A stretch of DNA of 45,946 nucleotides from a virus. Location of the stretch: positions 1 through 45,946 of the IMG/VR virus record IMGVR_UViG_3300048091_000163. One strand, given 5' to 3'. Both the position numbers and the translations under genes were made by a program. Under the pieces are notes generated by a model that did not search any database, had not been told where the DNA came from, and worked only from the letters and a program-made list of their open reading frames with translations. How positions within the stretch are numbered: the first letter of the stretch is position 1; every line of letters starts with the position of its first letter. Below are positions 6,805 to 14,561 of the stretch, one piece after another.

Positions 6805-7029
6805 TCAGAAGCGCATCCGGTTTACCATAATCGCCCAGGTAAACGGCCCTTTATCAGGTGTCGGGATTGCCTCAGTCCTCCAGGCTGAAGAGCAAACTGC
6901 CTCTTCCTGCCCTATAGCCTCGCGCCATGCCTTCGTTTCCGTAGGCCGTATTTCAAACCGCTCTCCAGGCTCCATTGTGCGGAGCCTAGCGCGGCGTTCA
7001 TTCAACGTGTCGTTTAGTTCTTCGATCAT
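6805..7029 (-). CDS. Small hypothetical protein (74 aa)
   Basis: Starts at MIEELNDTLNERRARL, with the ATG two bases after the stop of the upstream microprotein (TGATATG), implying coupled translation; an upstream TTG start is also open. The N-terminal half is a charged helix. The rest (GERFEIRPTETKAWREA... and TWAIMVNRMRF) is short and unassigned. It lies in the leftward unit with the exported protein. Confidence 0.5.
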   Translation of the reverse strand: MIEELNDTLNERRARLRTMEPGERFEIRPTETKAWREAIGQEEAVCSSAWRTEAIPTPDKGPFTWAIMVNRMRF

Positions 7030-7030
7030 A

Positions 7031-7156
7031 TCAGCCAACCACCATTGCAGCGCCGCCAAATCCAGCGGTAAGCAAACAATAGGAATTTATTCCCACGATA
7101 GTCAAGCAGATAACCGCGACGAAGCGAGCCCCTTCGCCGTCCCTAAATTCAGGCAT
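7031..7156 (-). CDS. Small membrane protein (41 aa), first gene of the leftmost-arm unit
   Basis: Reads MPEFRDGEGA, then a hydrophobic stretch FVAVICLTIVGINSYCLLT and a Gly/Ala end, so one or two membrane helices are likely. A GGGGACC ribosome site is placed 8 bases before the ATG, and the predicted promoter -10 lies about 40 bases upstream, giving a short normal leader. The stop is joined to the next gene's start. Function unknown. The size makes this tentative, but promoter, ribosome site and coupling agree. Confidence 0.45.
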   Translation of the reverse strand: MPEFRDGEGARFVAVICLTIVGINSYCLLTAGFGGAAMVVG

Positions 7157-7194
7157 TTCACTGGTCCCCAAAGATGTATGGAAGTACGTCCTTG

Positions 7195-7223
7195 TTGGTA
7201 TTGCGAATGTCGCAACAAGTCAA
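7195..7223 (-). promoter_or_regulatory. Leftward promoter with palindromic operator filling the spacer
   Basis: -35 TTGACT (7218-7223), exactly 17 bp, then -10 TACCAA (7195-7200) on the minus strand. The spacer contains the perfect palindrome TTGCGA-ATG-TCGCAA (7201-7215), which is the most symmetrical copy of the phage operator family (TGCGAATGTCGCAACA, 7202-7217). A bound repressor would block RNA polymerase directly. It drives the 41-aa, 74-aa and exported-protein genes. Confidence 0.65.
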
Positions 7224-7298
7224 CGCAGAGTGTACCAAAACAACACAGATTTGCGGCGTGAGTTGCACGGCTGCTCAAGTTGTTGATTTCACATGATA

Positions 7299-7558
7299 AG
7301 TGACGAAATGTTGATGCCGTGTAGGATGCGCACTTTCCTAAGTCATTGTTTGGACTCCAGAAATGACGAAGTGTAGGAAGTGACGCACCCTATAGGGTGT
7401 CTCTTACGCGTGGGCTTGATATTCATTCGCAATAGCAAAAGGTCTGCCGTATGGGCGTATAAGCGACTATCCTACACTTCCTACACTTCGTCACTTATTC
7501 AATGAATTCAATTAGTTATAAAACGCGTAATCCTACACGCTTCCGTCACTTCAGTCAC
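7299..7558. repeat. Clusters of 9-bp GTGnnGGAA-type repeats upstream of terS
   Basis: Gene-free region (7224-7637) before the late operon. Four clusters are built from 9-bp units such as GTGTAGGAA, GTGTAGGAT, GTGACGGAA and GTGACTGAA: forward at 7299-7327 and 7363-7387, inverted at 7469-7500 and 7529-7558. A 19-bp stretch at 7364-7382 recurs exactly inverted at 7475-7493. Between them is a perfect 14-bp palindrome CACCCTATAGGGTG (7386-7399). Candidate roles are a pac site bound by TerS, activator sites for the late promoter, or a replication origin. Confidence 0.7.
7494..7522 (+). promoter_or_regulatory. Possible late promoter for the terminase/structural operon
   Basis: TATAAA at 7517-7522 with only a weak -35 (TTATTC, 16 bp upstream), in an AT-rich patch placed between two inverted repeat clusters. 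A weak -35 beside tandem repeats is the pattern of an activator-dependent promoter. No better rightward promoter was seen before terS. This is inference. Confidence 0.3.
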
Positions 7559-7637
7559 CGCTAATGTAAGTGTGTCGTAATGACAACTGTTTCGGGTGCA
7601 TCTGTTTACCCCTGTTAACTATGGGGATAACTCGGCC

Positions 7638-8207
7638 GTGTCTGAGGACGTTTTAGAACTGACTAAACGCGAGGCTATTTTCGTAAGAGAATACCTTGTC
7701 GATTTAAACGCAACGCAAGCCGCAATTAGAACCGGCTATTCAACCGTTAGTGCGCGCTCTACCGGTGCGACGCTGCTTGCAAAACCAAACGTGGCGGCCG
7801 CTGTCAAAGCAGCGCTGGAAGATCGTGCGGAACGGACGCAGATAAATGCCGATTGGGTACTGAAACGGCTCGCTGCTGAAGCTGACGCAGATATTGCCGA
7901 TCTGTACGATGAAGGCGGCGCGCTTCTGCCCGTCAACGAATGGCCTTTGATCTGGCGTCAAGGCCTCGTTTCTGGCGTCGATATTGAAGAGCTTTACGAG
8001 AACGATGCCGAAGGCGGTAAGCAGAATGTCGGCCGCGTCCTAAAGCTTCGCATGAGCGACCGCGTGAAACGCCTTGAAATGATAGGCAAACATATCGCCG
8101 TCAACGCCTTCCAGGATACAATTGAGATCAAGGGGCTTGATCAGCTAGCCGAACGCCTAGAACGCGCTCACGCGCGAACGTCGGTCGAACCTGGGGCGGT
8201 AGAATGA
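7638..8207 (+). CDS. terS: Terminase small subunit
   Basis: DNA-recognition subunit of the packaging motor. The N-terminal part, LTKREAIFVREYLVDLNATQAAIRTGYS followed by ARSTGATLLAKPNVAAAV, is the conserved HTH region of the Terminase_2/XtmA small-subunit family (about residues 6-55). The C-terminus is helical for oligomerisation. The start chosen is GTG at 7638 because GGGGA lies 10 bases before it; an earlier GTG at 7596 adds 14 residues but has no ribosome site. It is coupled to the next gene by an ATGA overlap. It probably binds the repeats just upstream. Confidence 0.9.
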   Translation: MSEDVLELTKREAIFVREYLVDLNATQAAIRTGYSTVSARSTGATLLAKPNVAAAVKAALEDRAERTQINADWVLKRLAAEADADIADLYDEGGALLPVNEWPLIWRQGLVSGVDIEELYENDAEGGKQNVGRVLKLRMSDRVKRLEMIGKHIAVNAFQDTIEIKGLDQLAERLERAHARTSVEPGAVE

Positions 8208-8413
8208 AGATCCTCAAGCTTGGAAAGCTCGCTGATACGGCCGTGCACCGGTTCACTTGCCGGGAATGCGCGACCGTCTTCGAATTCGAGCGACGGGAAG
8301 CGGAGTACATCAGCGATCCGCGCGACGGCGATTGCCTCAAGATCGATTGCCCAGGCTGCAAGCGCGCGGCCTATGTCGGCGTTTCCGCAGCCACTTACCA
8401 TGGACAAGGCTGA
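8204..8413 (+). CDS. Small zinc-ribbon protein (69 aa)
   Basis: Two CxxC pairs (CREC at residue 19 and CPGC near 49), spaced about 27 residues apart, form a zinc-ribbon-like knuckle; the first pair is preceded by VHRFTCREC and followed by VFEFERREAEY. Such small proteins lie between terS and terL in several phages and may help hold DNA or terminase, but the role is not established. Start and stop overlap both neighbours by 3-4 bases. Confidence 0.65.
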   Translation: MKILKLGKLADTAVHRFTCRECATVFEFERREAEYISDPRDGDCLKIDCPGCKRAAYVGVSAATYHGQG

Positions 8414-8526
8414 TGTGCGGCGTTGATATTTCAGACGCTCACGCCTGGGCAATCATTGCGGGCTGCTCCCTGGCCGTGGTCGCGCTCCTCGTTCTCGCTT
8501 GGCTCGATGGTGACGGCTATGGCTAG
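8413..8526 (+). CDS. Small membrane protein (37 aa) between terminase genes
   Basis: Begins MCGVDISDAHAW, then a single membrane helix IIAGCSLAVVALLVLAWL and a short polar end. The ATG is in a TGATG overlap with the zinc-ribbon stop, and the stop codon overlaps the terL start region. The coupled position suggests real translation. The role is unknown; it could be a holin-like or membrane-tethering peptide. Confidence 0.5.
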   Translation: MCGVDISDAHAWAIIAGCSLAVVALLVLAWLDGDGYG

Positions 8527-9994
8527 AACAGATCCGAACGACGAGATTATCAGCCTCGCCGCGTCCTGCCGCTTCTCGCCTGCCGCCTGGAGCCGCATCG
8601 CCTGGGATTGGGGCGTGGGTGAATTGGACGGTATCGACGGGCCGCGCAATTGGCAGGACGAAATCAATCAATGCATCGCCCGCCATCTGGCTAATCCAGA
8701 GACGCGCTATCAGCCTCTCAAGATCTCCGTCGCCAGCGGTCACGGTATCGGCAAATCCGCCGAAATGGGAATGCTGTCAAATTGGGCGCTGTCGTGCTGG
8801 CCTGATGCAAAGATCGTCACGACGGCCAACACAGAGGGCCAGCTACGCACAAAGACAAGCCCGGAAATCGGCAAGTGGCACCGCATGAGCATAACCGGCC
8901 ATTGGTTCGATATCGGCACCATGGCAGTGAAGGCAAAAGACGCGACGCGCTCCGAAAGCTGGCGACAGGACTTTGTGACCTGGAGCGAGCACAACACGGA
9001 AGCTTTCGCCGGTCTGCATAACAAGGGCAAAATCATCCTGCTCTTGTTCGATGAAGCCAGCCGCATTCATGACAAGGTTTGGGAAGTCGCAGAAGGCGCG
9101 CTTACCGACGAAGACACGGTTATCATTTGGGTGGCGTTCGGGAACCCGACGCGCAACAGCGGCCGTTTCCGCGAATGCTTCCGCAAATTTAAGCATCGCT
9201 GGACCACCTATCAAATCGATAGCCGCACGGTCCCAGGCACGAACAAGAAATTCCTTCAACAGCTAGTGGACGACAACGGCGAGGATAGCGATATCGTCAA
9301 GGTTCGCGTTCGCGGCCAATTCCCGAGCCAATCAGCTATGCAGTTTATCAGCGAAGCCGACGCCGACGCAGCGCGCAACCGTCACCTTGTCCCAGGCCAG
9401 TACAATTTCGCGCCCGTCATCATCGGCGTTGATCCGGCCTGGACCGGCGATGACCCGCTTGTGATCATGCTCCGGCAAGGGCTCTATTCAAAGAAGCTCG
9501 CCAGCATCCCAAAGAACGACAACGATATTGAGGTTGCGAACCTCATCGCGCGCCTGGAAGTCGAGTACGAAGCCGACGCCGTGTTTATCGACGCGGGCTA
9601 TGGCACCGGCATCTATTCGGCCGGTCAAGTCATGGGCCGCTCCTGGCGGCTTGTCTGGTTCGGCTCGACTAAGGTCGCGCCAGGATACAAGAACGTGCGC
9701 GCCTACATTTGGGGCCAAATGAAACGCTGGCTGAAAGAGGGCGGCGCAATCGATCCGAAAGACCAAAGTCTTTATGACGACATCATTGGTCCGGAAACCA
9801 AGCCAACGCTTGACGGCGTTATCCAGCTTGAAAGCAAGGAAGACATGAAGGCGCGCGGCGTTCCCTCGCCCAACGATGGCGACGCCCTGGCTCTGACGTT
9901 CGCCGAGCCCGTCGTAAAGCGTTCGACGCCAATCGGCTCCAACAACCATCACATGCCTAATCAAGATGAGTACGACCCTTACGCCAATATGTGA
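8519..9994 (+). CDS. terL: Terminase large subunit (ATPase/nuclease)
   Basis: Packaging motor that pumps DNA into the prohead and cuts concatemers. Walker A: SGHGIGKS (residues 73-80). Walker B: LLLFDE with acidic pair at 178-179. The C-terminal RNase H-like nuclease shows GVDPAW (Asp305), VFIDAGYGTG (Asp358) and NDGDALAL near the end as the third acidic site. Length 491 residues is typical. The start MARTDPNDE overlaps the previous gene by 8 bases. A headful or cos mechanism cannot be told from sequence alone. Confidence 0.95.
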   Translation: MARTDPNDEIISLAASCRFSPAAWSRIAWDWGVGELDGIDGPRNWQDEINQCIARHLANPETRYQPLKISVASGHGIGKSAEMGMLSNWALSCWPDAKIVTTANTEGQLRTKTSPEIGKWHRMSITGHWFDIGTMAVKAKDATRSESWRQDFVTWSEHNTEAFAGLHNKGKIILLLFDEASRIHDKVWEVAEGALTDEDTVIIWVAFGNPTRNSGRFRECFRKFKHRWTTYQIDSRTVPGTNKKFLQQLVDDNGEDSDIVKVRVRGQFPSQSAMQFISEADADAARNRHLVPGQYNFAPVIIGVDPAWTGDDPLVIMLRQGLYSKKLASIPKNDNDIEVANLIARLEVEYEADAVFIDAGYGTGIYSAGQVMGRSWRLVWFGSTKVAPGYKNVRAYIWGQMKRWLKEGGAIDPKDQSLYDDIIGPETKPTLDGVIQLESKEDMKARGVPSPNDGDALALTFAEPVVKRSTPIGSNNHHMPNQDEYDPYANM

Positions 9995-9997
9995 CGG

Positions 9998-10264
9998 ATG
10001 CTCATCATGGATAAATTTAATCTCGCCCTCTCCAAGAACATCGCCGCGAATGGCCGCTTCGTAGAGGGGGCGCTCTTCGTCCTTTCGATCATTTCCGGCC
10101 GGTACTTAGCCGCGCTCCTGATCATCGTGTCTGTCTTCGCCGCAATGGTTGCCGACACGTTGAAGCTCTACGGCTCGCGACACGCCATCATCGCCAGCGG
10201 CATTGCTCACGGCGTCGCCCTCGCCGTCTTCATCATCATCGCAATTCACGTTTGGGGGATCTAA
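9998..10264 (+). CDS. Two-helix membrane protein (88 aa)
   Basis: Two to three hydrophobic segments (YLAALLIIVSVFAAMVA, then IIASGIAHGVALAVFIIIAIHVW) separated by a short basic loop with LYGSRH. Size and layout are like a class II holin, but it lies between terL and the portal rather than in a lysis cassette, and holin-like candidates also occur near 33.5 kb. The start could be three codons later (MDKFNLAL). Function open. Confidence 0.6.
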   Translation: MLIMDKFNLALSKNIAANGRFVEGALFVLSIISGRYLAALLIIVSVFAAMVADTLKLYGSRHAIIASGIAHGVALAVFIIIAIHVWGI

Positions 10265-10269
10265 CGCCC

Positions 10270-10554
10270 ATGTGCCTTTTCTCTTCTCCCGCTCCCGCTC
10301 CTGCCGTCGTCGCTCCTGAAGAGCCTGCCCAGGCCAAGACACCGGACTATGCAGACAAGGAAGGCGCGGCCGCTCGCCGAACGTCCGACCGGCTGCGCTC
10401 CGGATCGAACACCGTCTTGACCTCGCAACAGGGTGTCCAGTCCACGGCCGCAACCGCCGCCTCTGCCCTTACCGCTGGCACGCCTGCCGCGACGACGGTC
10501 AACGGCGCTGCGGGCGACGGTATGGCCGCGAAAAAGACGCTCCTGGGGAACTGA
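10270..10554 (+). CDS. Small head-associated protein with C-terminal KKTLLGN
   Basis: 94 residues beginning MCLFSSPAPAPA, low-complexity Pro/Ala at the start, then a basic helix (DKEGAAARRTSDRLRSGSN), an Ala/Thr-rich linker and the C-terminal KKTLLGN. Short proteins with an MCxxF start and a TLLG end are regularly found next to the portal gene of podoviruses and are thought to be virion parts. Cys2 is not in a signal peptide, so it is not a lipoprotein. Confidence 0.65.
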   Translation: MCLFSSPAPAPAVVAPEEPAQAKTPDYADKEGAAARRTSDRLRSGSNTVLTSQQGVQSTAATAASALTAGTPAATTVNGAAGDGMAAKKTLLGN

Positions 10555-10557
10555 TCA

Positions 10558-12252
10558 ATGCCCGACACAATGACGCCACAGGCGGAAAGCCTGATCGGCT
10601 ACCATCGCCGTCGCCTGGAGGAACTGAAAGAGGTTCGCCAGCCGTGGGAAGACGAATGGAGCGCCTTGGGCGAATACGTAGAGCCGACGCGCATCCGTCT
10701 CTATTCTCGCAAGGAGCGGCCATCGAGCCGACGCAAGATCATCGATAGCACCGGCACGTTTGCGTACAACACGCTTAAGAACGGGATGCATTCGGGCCTG
10801 ACTTCGCCCGCGCGTCCGTGGTTCAAGCTGTCCCTGGCCGATAGCGACCTGAAGAAATTCGCGCCGGTCAAGGAATACCTCGCCAAGGTCGAAACGGAAA
10901 TGCGCCGCGTCTTCCGTCAATCGAACGTCTACAACGCCTTCCATCAGGGCTATGGCGACCTTGGTCAATTCGGCCAATCGTGTGGGCTCCTGATCGAGGA
11001 CGAAGAACACACCGTCCGCATGATCCAGCTGGTTCATGGCCGGTTCTGGCTTGCCCGCGATCACAAGGGCCGCGCGACCACCTGCTACCGCACATTCCGG
11101 TGGAGCGTGCAGCGTATCGTTGAGCGGTTCGGATGGGCCAATGTCGGTCAGCGTATCCAGGACCGCTACAATAGCAGCAAGTACGGCGAGCTATTCGACG
11201 TATGGCACGCCGTCGAGCCGCGCGCCGTTCGCGATCCTTCCAAGCCCGACAAGAAGAACAAGCCTTGGCTGTCAAACTACTGGCTTGATCAGCAGTCCGG
11301 AAACGTCCTGCTTGAGCAATCCGGCTTTGACGAAAATCCGATCATCGCGCCCGCCTGGGAACTGAGCGACGACGATCACTATTCGCTTGCTCCGGCCATG
11401 GTCGCGCTAGCTGACATTAAGATGCTCCAGAAAGAGCAGGTGACGAAGCTTAAGGGCATTGACAAGCAGGTTGACCCGCCAATGACCGGGCCAATTAGCA
11501 TGAAGAACAACCCGTCATCGCTGCTTCCTGGCTCCGTAACCTACGTTGATGATCCGACCGGCAAGGGCTACCGGCCCGCGATGGAGGTCAATATCTCCCT
11601 GGGAGAACTGCGCGAGGATATCAACGAGGTTCAGGAGCGCATTAAGCGCACCATGTACGCTGATCTCTTCTTTGCCATCACCAACATGGAAGGCGTGCAG
11701 CCGCGCAACCAGCTTGAGCTAACGCAGCGCAAGGAAGAGCAGCTTTTGCAGCTTGGCCCTGTCCTGGAAAACGTCTACGGCGGCCAGCTTGAGCCGACGA
11801 TTGACCGCACGTTTGCAATCATGCATCGGCGCGGCGAACTGCCTCCGCCTCCTGCCGAGCTTCACGGCGTCAAGCTGGAAGTCGAATACACGTCCATGCT
11901 CGCCCAGGCGCAACAGGCTGTCTCTACCGGCGCAATCGAGCGCGGCGTTGGCTTCCTCGGTCAATTGGCGTCCGCAAAGCCTGATGTTCTCGACAACCTG
12001 GACGCTGACGAAACGGTGGGCCTCTACTTCGACATGATCGGAGCGCCGCCGTCTGTTCTCCGAGATCCGGAAGACGTGAAGAAAGACCGCGCAGCCCGCG
12101 CCCAGGCGCAGCAGCAGGCCGCCCAAGCCGAAATGATGAGCAAAGTAGCGCCCGCCGTGAACCAAGGCGCACAAGCCGTCCAAGTCCTTGCCGACGCGCG
12201 GAACAACGAAAGCGGCAATGGTCTCCTTCAGCAGCTTGGAATTGGAGGCTGA
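10558..12252 (+). CDS. Portal (head-tail connector) protein
   Basis: Forms the 12-fold ring at one capsid vertex through which DNA enters and leaves. The sequence has the signature of the podovirus head-to-tail connector family (T7 gp8/BPP-1 type): YHRRRLEELKEVRQPWEDEW at the start, FAYNTLKNGMHSGLTSPARPWFKL near residue 70, and AELHGVKLEVEYTSMLAQAQQ late in the protein. The C-terminal tail is Gln/Ala-rich. The 564-residue length is normal. GGGGAACTG precedes the ATG. It follows the small head protein by 3 bases. Confidence 0.93.
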   Translation: MPDTMTPQAESLIGYHRRRLEELKEVRQPWEDEWSALGEYVEPTRIRLYSRKERPSSRRKIIDSTGTFAYNTLKNGMHSGLTSPARPWFKLSLADSDLKKFAPVKEYLAKVETEMRRVFRQSNVYNAFHQGYGDLGQFGQSCGLLIEDEEHTVRMIQLVHGRFWLARDHKGRATTCYRTFRWSVQRIVERFGWANVGQRIQDRYNSSKYGELFDVWHAVEPRAVRDPSKPDKKNKPWLSNYWLDQQSGNVLLEQSGFDENPIIAPAWELSDDDHYSLAPAMVALADIKMLQKEQVTKLKGIDKQVDPPMTGPISMKNNPSSLLPGSVTYVDDPTGKGYRPAMEVNISLGELREDINEVQERIKRTMYADLFFAITNMEGVQPRNQLELTQRKEEQLLQLGPVLENVYGGQLEPTIDRTFAIMHRRGELPPPPAELHGVKLEVEYTSMLAQAQQAVSTGAIERGVGFLGQLASAKPDVLDNLDADETVGLYFDMIGAPPSVLRDPEDVKKDRAARAQAQQQAAQAEMMSKVAPAVNQGAQAVQVLADARNNESGNGLLQQLGIGG

Positions 12253-12255
12253 TCG

Positions 12256-12621
12256 GTGGGCTATTTGAAGCAACAACTATCTGCGGCGCAATCAGTGGAA
12301 CAGGACGAAATCACGAAGGCATTCTTTGCTGTCTTCGCGACCACTGACGGGAAGCGCGTTCTGCACTGGATGCTTGAACAATGCGCGGTCTACCAAGACG
12401 CCTGGGCAGGGGAAGCGACGGCCGCGACGAATTACACGCTTGGGCTCCAGGCGGCGGGGCGTCGGCTCATGGCTCAAATGGATCACTGCGATCCCGCCAT
12501 GTACCCAACGTTGCTTTTGGCGATGAAGTCCATTCGCGAAACCGATGCGGCGCGCGCGGCAACGATTGCCAAGAACGCGCCCGAAACTGAGGACCTGGAA
12601 GACGATGCGAACATTGCTTAA
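12256..12621 (+). CDS. Bbp19-like phage head protein
   Basis: 121-residue protein with the pattern FFAVFATTDGKRVLHWMLE and NYTLGLQAAGRRLMAQM, typical of the Bbp19 family named from Bordetella phage BPP-1 and found next to portal genes. The precise role is unknown. It begins with GTG after GGAGGCTGATCG, a good ribosome site at the end of the portal gene. The C-terminus is acidic. The scaffold gene starts inside it (17-base overlap). Confidence 0.75.
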   Translation: MGYLKQQLSAAQSVEQDEITKAFFAVFATTDGKRVLHWMLEQCAVYQDAWAGEATAATNYTLGLQAAGRRLMAQMDHCDPAMYPTLLLAMKSIRETDAARAATIAKNAPETEDLEDDANIA

Positions 12622-13456
12622 TTCCCTGCGCTATTCGGCGCGCTTTTTCGAGGCCGATGGCCTGGGCTCCGGTGGCGGCGGCGATACCGCTCCCACGCCG
12701 GAAAGCATTCTGTTCCCGTCCGAAAGCCAGCCCTCCGAAACTGCCGGGGACACCGACGATGCAAGCACGAATGCCGATGCCAGCGGCGCAAATGCCGCCA
12801 CCGATCCCGCCCAGGCCGCCGATGACAATTCTGGAGACGCCGGAGCCGCCAAGGCGACCGACGCGGCCGACTGGAAAGAGTACGTCCACGACGACACCAA
12901 GACGGCCGAAGAAAACGCTGCACTGAAGGCGGCGCACGACGCTACCAAGCCGAAGGAAGCGGACCCGCTCGATACCGTTCCGGAGGATGGGAAGTACGTC
13001 CTAACGATGCCGGAAGGCGTGCAGGTAAATCAAAGGCTCCTGGACGATCTTTCGCCGACGTTCAAAGACCTGGGCTTGACCACCAAGCAGGCCCAGGGCC
13101 TAGCCGACAAGTTCGCGGCGTCTGAAGCTGCGGCCGCCAAGGCTCGTATCGAAGAATGGGCCGCTACCCAGGCCAAGTGGGTCGCTGACGCCAAGGCTGA
13201 CAAGTCTATGGGCGGTGACAACTGGAGCGGCACCGTCACCAAGGCCGTGAAGGCAATCAATCATTTCGGCACGCCCGATCTGAAAAATTATCTGGATGCG
13301 AGTGGTGGCGGCAACCATCCGGAACTTATCCGTTTGATGTCCAAAGTGGGCGACCTGATTTCCGAAGACAACCCGCCAGCTGGCGGCGGCTCCGGTTCGG
13401 GGAAGCCTGCCGAAGCAGCACACCTTCTGTTCCCTAACGACGCTCCGAAAGGCTGA
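12605..13456 (+). CDS. Scaffolding protein
   Basis: Assembles the prohead and leaves before packaging. Identified by position (portal, scaffold, capsid) and composition: a long acidic, Ala/Asp/Pro-rich disordered N-terminal region (residues about 15-105), a helical middle (LLDDLSPTFKDLGLTTKQAQGLADKFAASEAAAAKARIEEW) and a short C-terminal part with many Gly and a basic end. This layout is that of phage scaffold proteins. The start MRTLLNSLRYS overlaps the preceding gene. Confidence 0.8.
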   Translation: MRTLLNSLRYSARFFEADGLGSGGGGDTAPTPESILFPSESQPSETAGDTDDASTNADASGANAATDPAQAADDNSGDAGAAKATDAADWKEYVHDDTKTAEENAALKAAHDATKPKEADPLDTVPEDGKYVLTMPEGVQVNQRLLDDLSPTFKDLGLTTKQAQGLADKFAASEAAAAKARIEEWAATQAKWVADAKADKSMGGDNWSGTVTKAVKAINHFGTPDLKNYLDASGGGNHPELIRLMSKVGDLISEDNPPAGGGSGSGKPAEAAHLLFPNDAPKG

Positions 13457-13463
13457 GTGATCC

Positions 13464-14501
13464 ATGGCTACCATTGGCAGCTACTACCCTACCCTGATTG
13501 ACGCAAATAAGGCTTCTGCCGAAGGTCAGGTCATTGAACTGCTTGCACAGCAGAACCCCATCCTTGACGACGCGATGGCCGTCGAGTGCAACATGGACAG
13601 CGTGCACCGTCACATGGTCCGCACCGGCCTTCCCGGTGTCTCCTGGGGCCGCCTGTATCAGGGCATCCCGCAGGGCAAGGCGACTATGCAGCAGGTTGAC
13701 GACACGACGGGTTTTATTCATGCCCGTTCTGAAATCGATGTGCGCCTGCTCAAACTGGCTCCGGATAAAGCCAAGGCTCGCCTTGTCGATACCATGCCAT
13801 TCCTGGAAGCGCTAAACCAGGAAATGGCATCCGGCCTGTTCTACCACGACACGGCAACCACGCCCGAAAAGTTCAAGGGCATGGCCGCGCGTTATGCGGC
13901 GTACAATTCGAATCTGCCGAACGTCGCGCAGCCGAACATTGCCAATCAGGTCATCCATGGTGGCGGCGTCGGCAGCGACAACACGTCCATTTGGTTCATC
14001 ACCTGGGGCGACCACGCAACGCACCTGCTCTACCCGAAGGGAACCAAGGCAGGCGTCGAGATCGATGACAAGGGCGAACAGCGTGTCCTGGACGCAAACG
14101 GCCAGCCCTACTTTGCGAAGGAAGTCATTTATACATGGCACCTGGGCGCGGCCGTCAAGGACTGGCGCTATAACGCTCGCGTTGCCAACATCGACGTTTC
14201 GGACATGCTCGCCGGTAACGTTGATCTGTGGGCGCTCATGCGCAAGGCTTACTATCGCCTCCAGTCGCGCCGCCTGAATGCGCAGTCGAGCCGCATTGCG
14301 ATCTACATGAACAAGGACGTTCTGGAAGTCCTCGACGCACAGTCAACCGATCGGGCGCTTACTGCTGATCGTCAGAACACCGTGCACCTGACGACGCAGA
14401 TGGTCGAAGGCCAGGAAGTCAAGTTCTATCGCGGCATCCCGATCAAGGAGACTGACGCGATCCTCAACACGGAAGCCGCCGTTCCCGCCCTCGCCCTCTA
14501 A
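13464..14501 (+). CDS. Major capsid protein
   Basis: 345 residues, directly after the scaffold gene and before the cement gene, the usual place of the shell protein. It begins MATIGSYYPTLIDANKASAEG with no basic delta domain, and contains TGLPGVSWGRLYQGIPQGKA near residue 55 and FYRGIPIKETDAIL near the end, typical of BPP-1-like podovirus capsid proteins with the HK97 fold. AAAGG precedes the ATG. The fold is inferred from family and position. Confidence 0.88.
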   Translation: MATIGSYYPTLIDANKASAEGQVIELLAQQNPILDDAMAVECNMDSVHRHMVRTGLPGVSWGRLYQGIPQGKATMQQVDDTTGFIHARSEIDVRLLKLAPDKAKARLVDTMPFLEALNQEMASGLFYHDTATTPEKFKGMAARYAAYNSNLPNVAQPNIANQVIHGGGVGSDNTSIWFITWGDHATHLLYPKGTKAGVEIDDKGEQRVLDANGQPYFAKEVIYTWHLGAAVKDWRYNARVANIDVSDMLAGNVDLWALMRKAYYRLQSRRLNAQSSRIAIYMNKDVLEVLDAQSTDRALTADRQNTVHLTTQMVEGQEVKFYRGIPIKETDAILNTEAAVPALAL

Positions 14502-14516
14502 TCACAACCTCTCTGA

Positions 14517-14538
14517 CCAGCCGCCAACCAGCGGCTGG
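14517..14538 (+). other. Stem-loop between capsid and cement genes
   Basis: Perfect 8-bp stem CCAGCCGC / GCGGCTGG with 6-base loop, 16 bases after the capsid stop. It is not followed by a T-run, so it is unlikely to be a simple terminator. An mRNA processing or stabilising site, or a brake that lets capsid be made in excess, is possible. Confidence 0.65.
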
Positions 14539-14561
14539 CAATTCCCTTGAAAGGCACTCGA

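Noticed and set aside
5253-6830. 525-codon open frame on the plus strand opposite the 505-aa gene
   Set aside because: It has no ribosome site, would cross the terminator and promoter between 6277 and 6373, and its codon pattern is the mirror of the minus-strand gene. The minus-strand frame fits the operon order and promoter.
9998-10264. Calling this membrane protein the phage holin
   Set aside because: Its place between terL and portal and the presence of better-placed candidates at 33322 and 33635 make the assignment unsafe; left as membrane protein.
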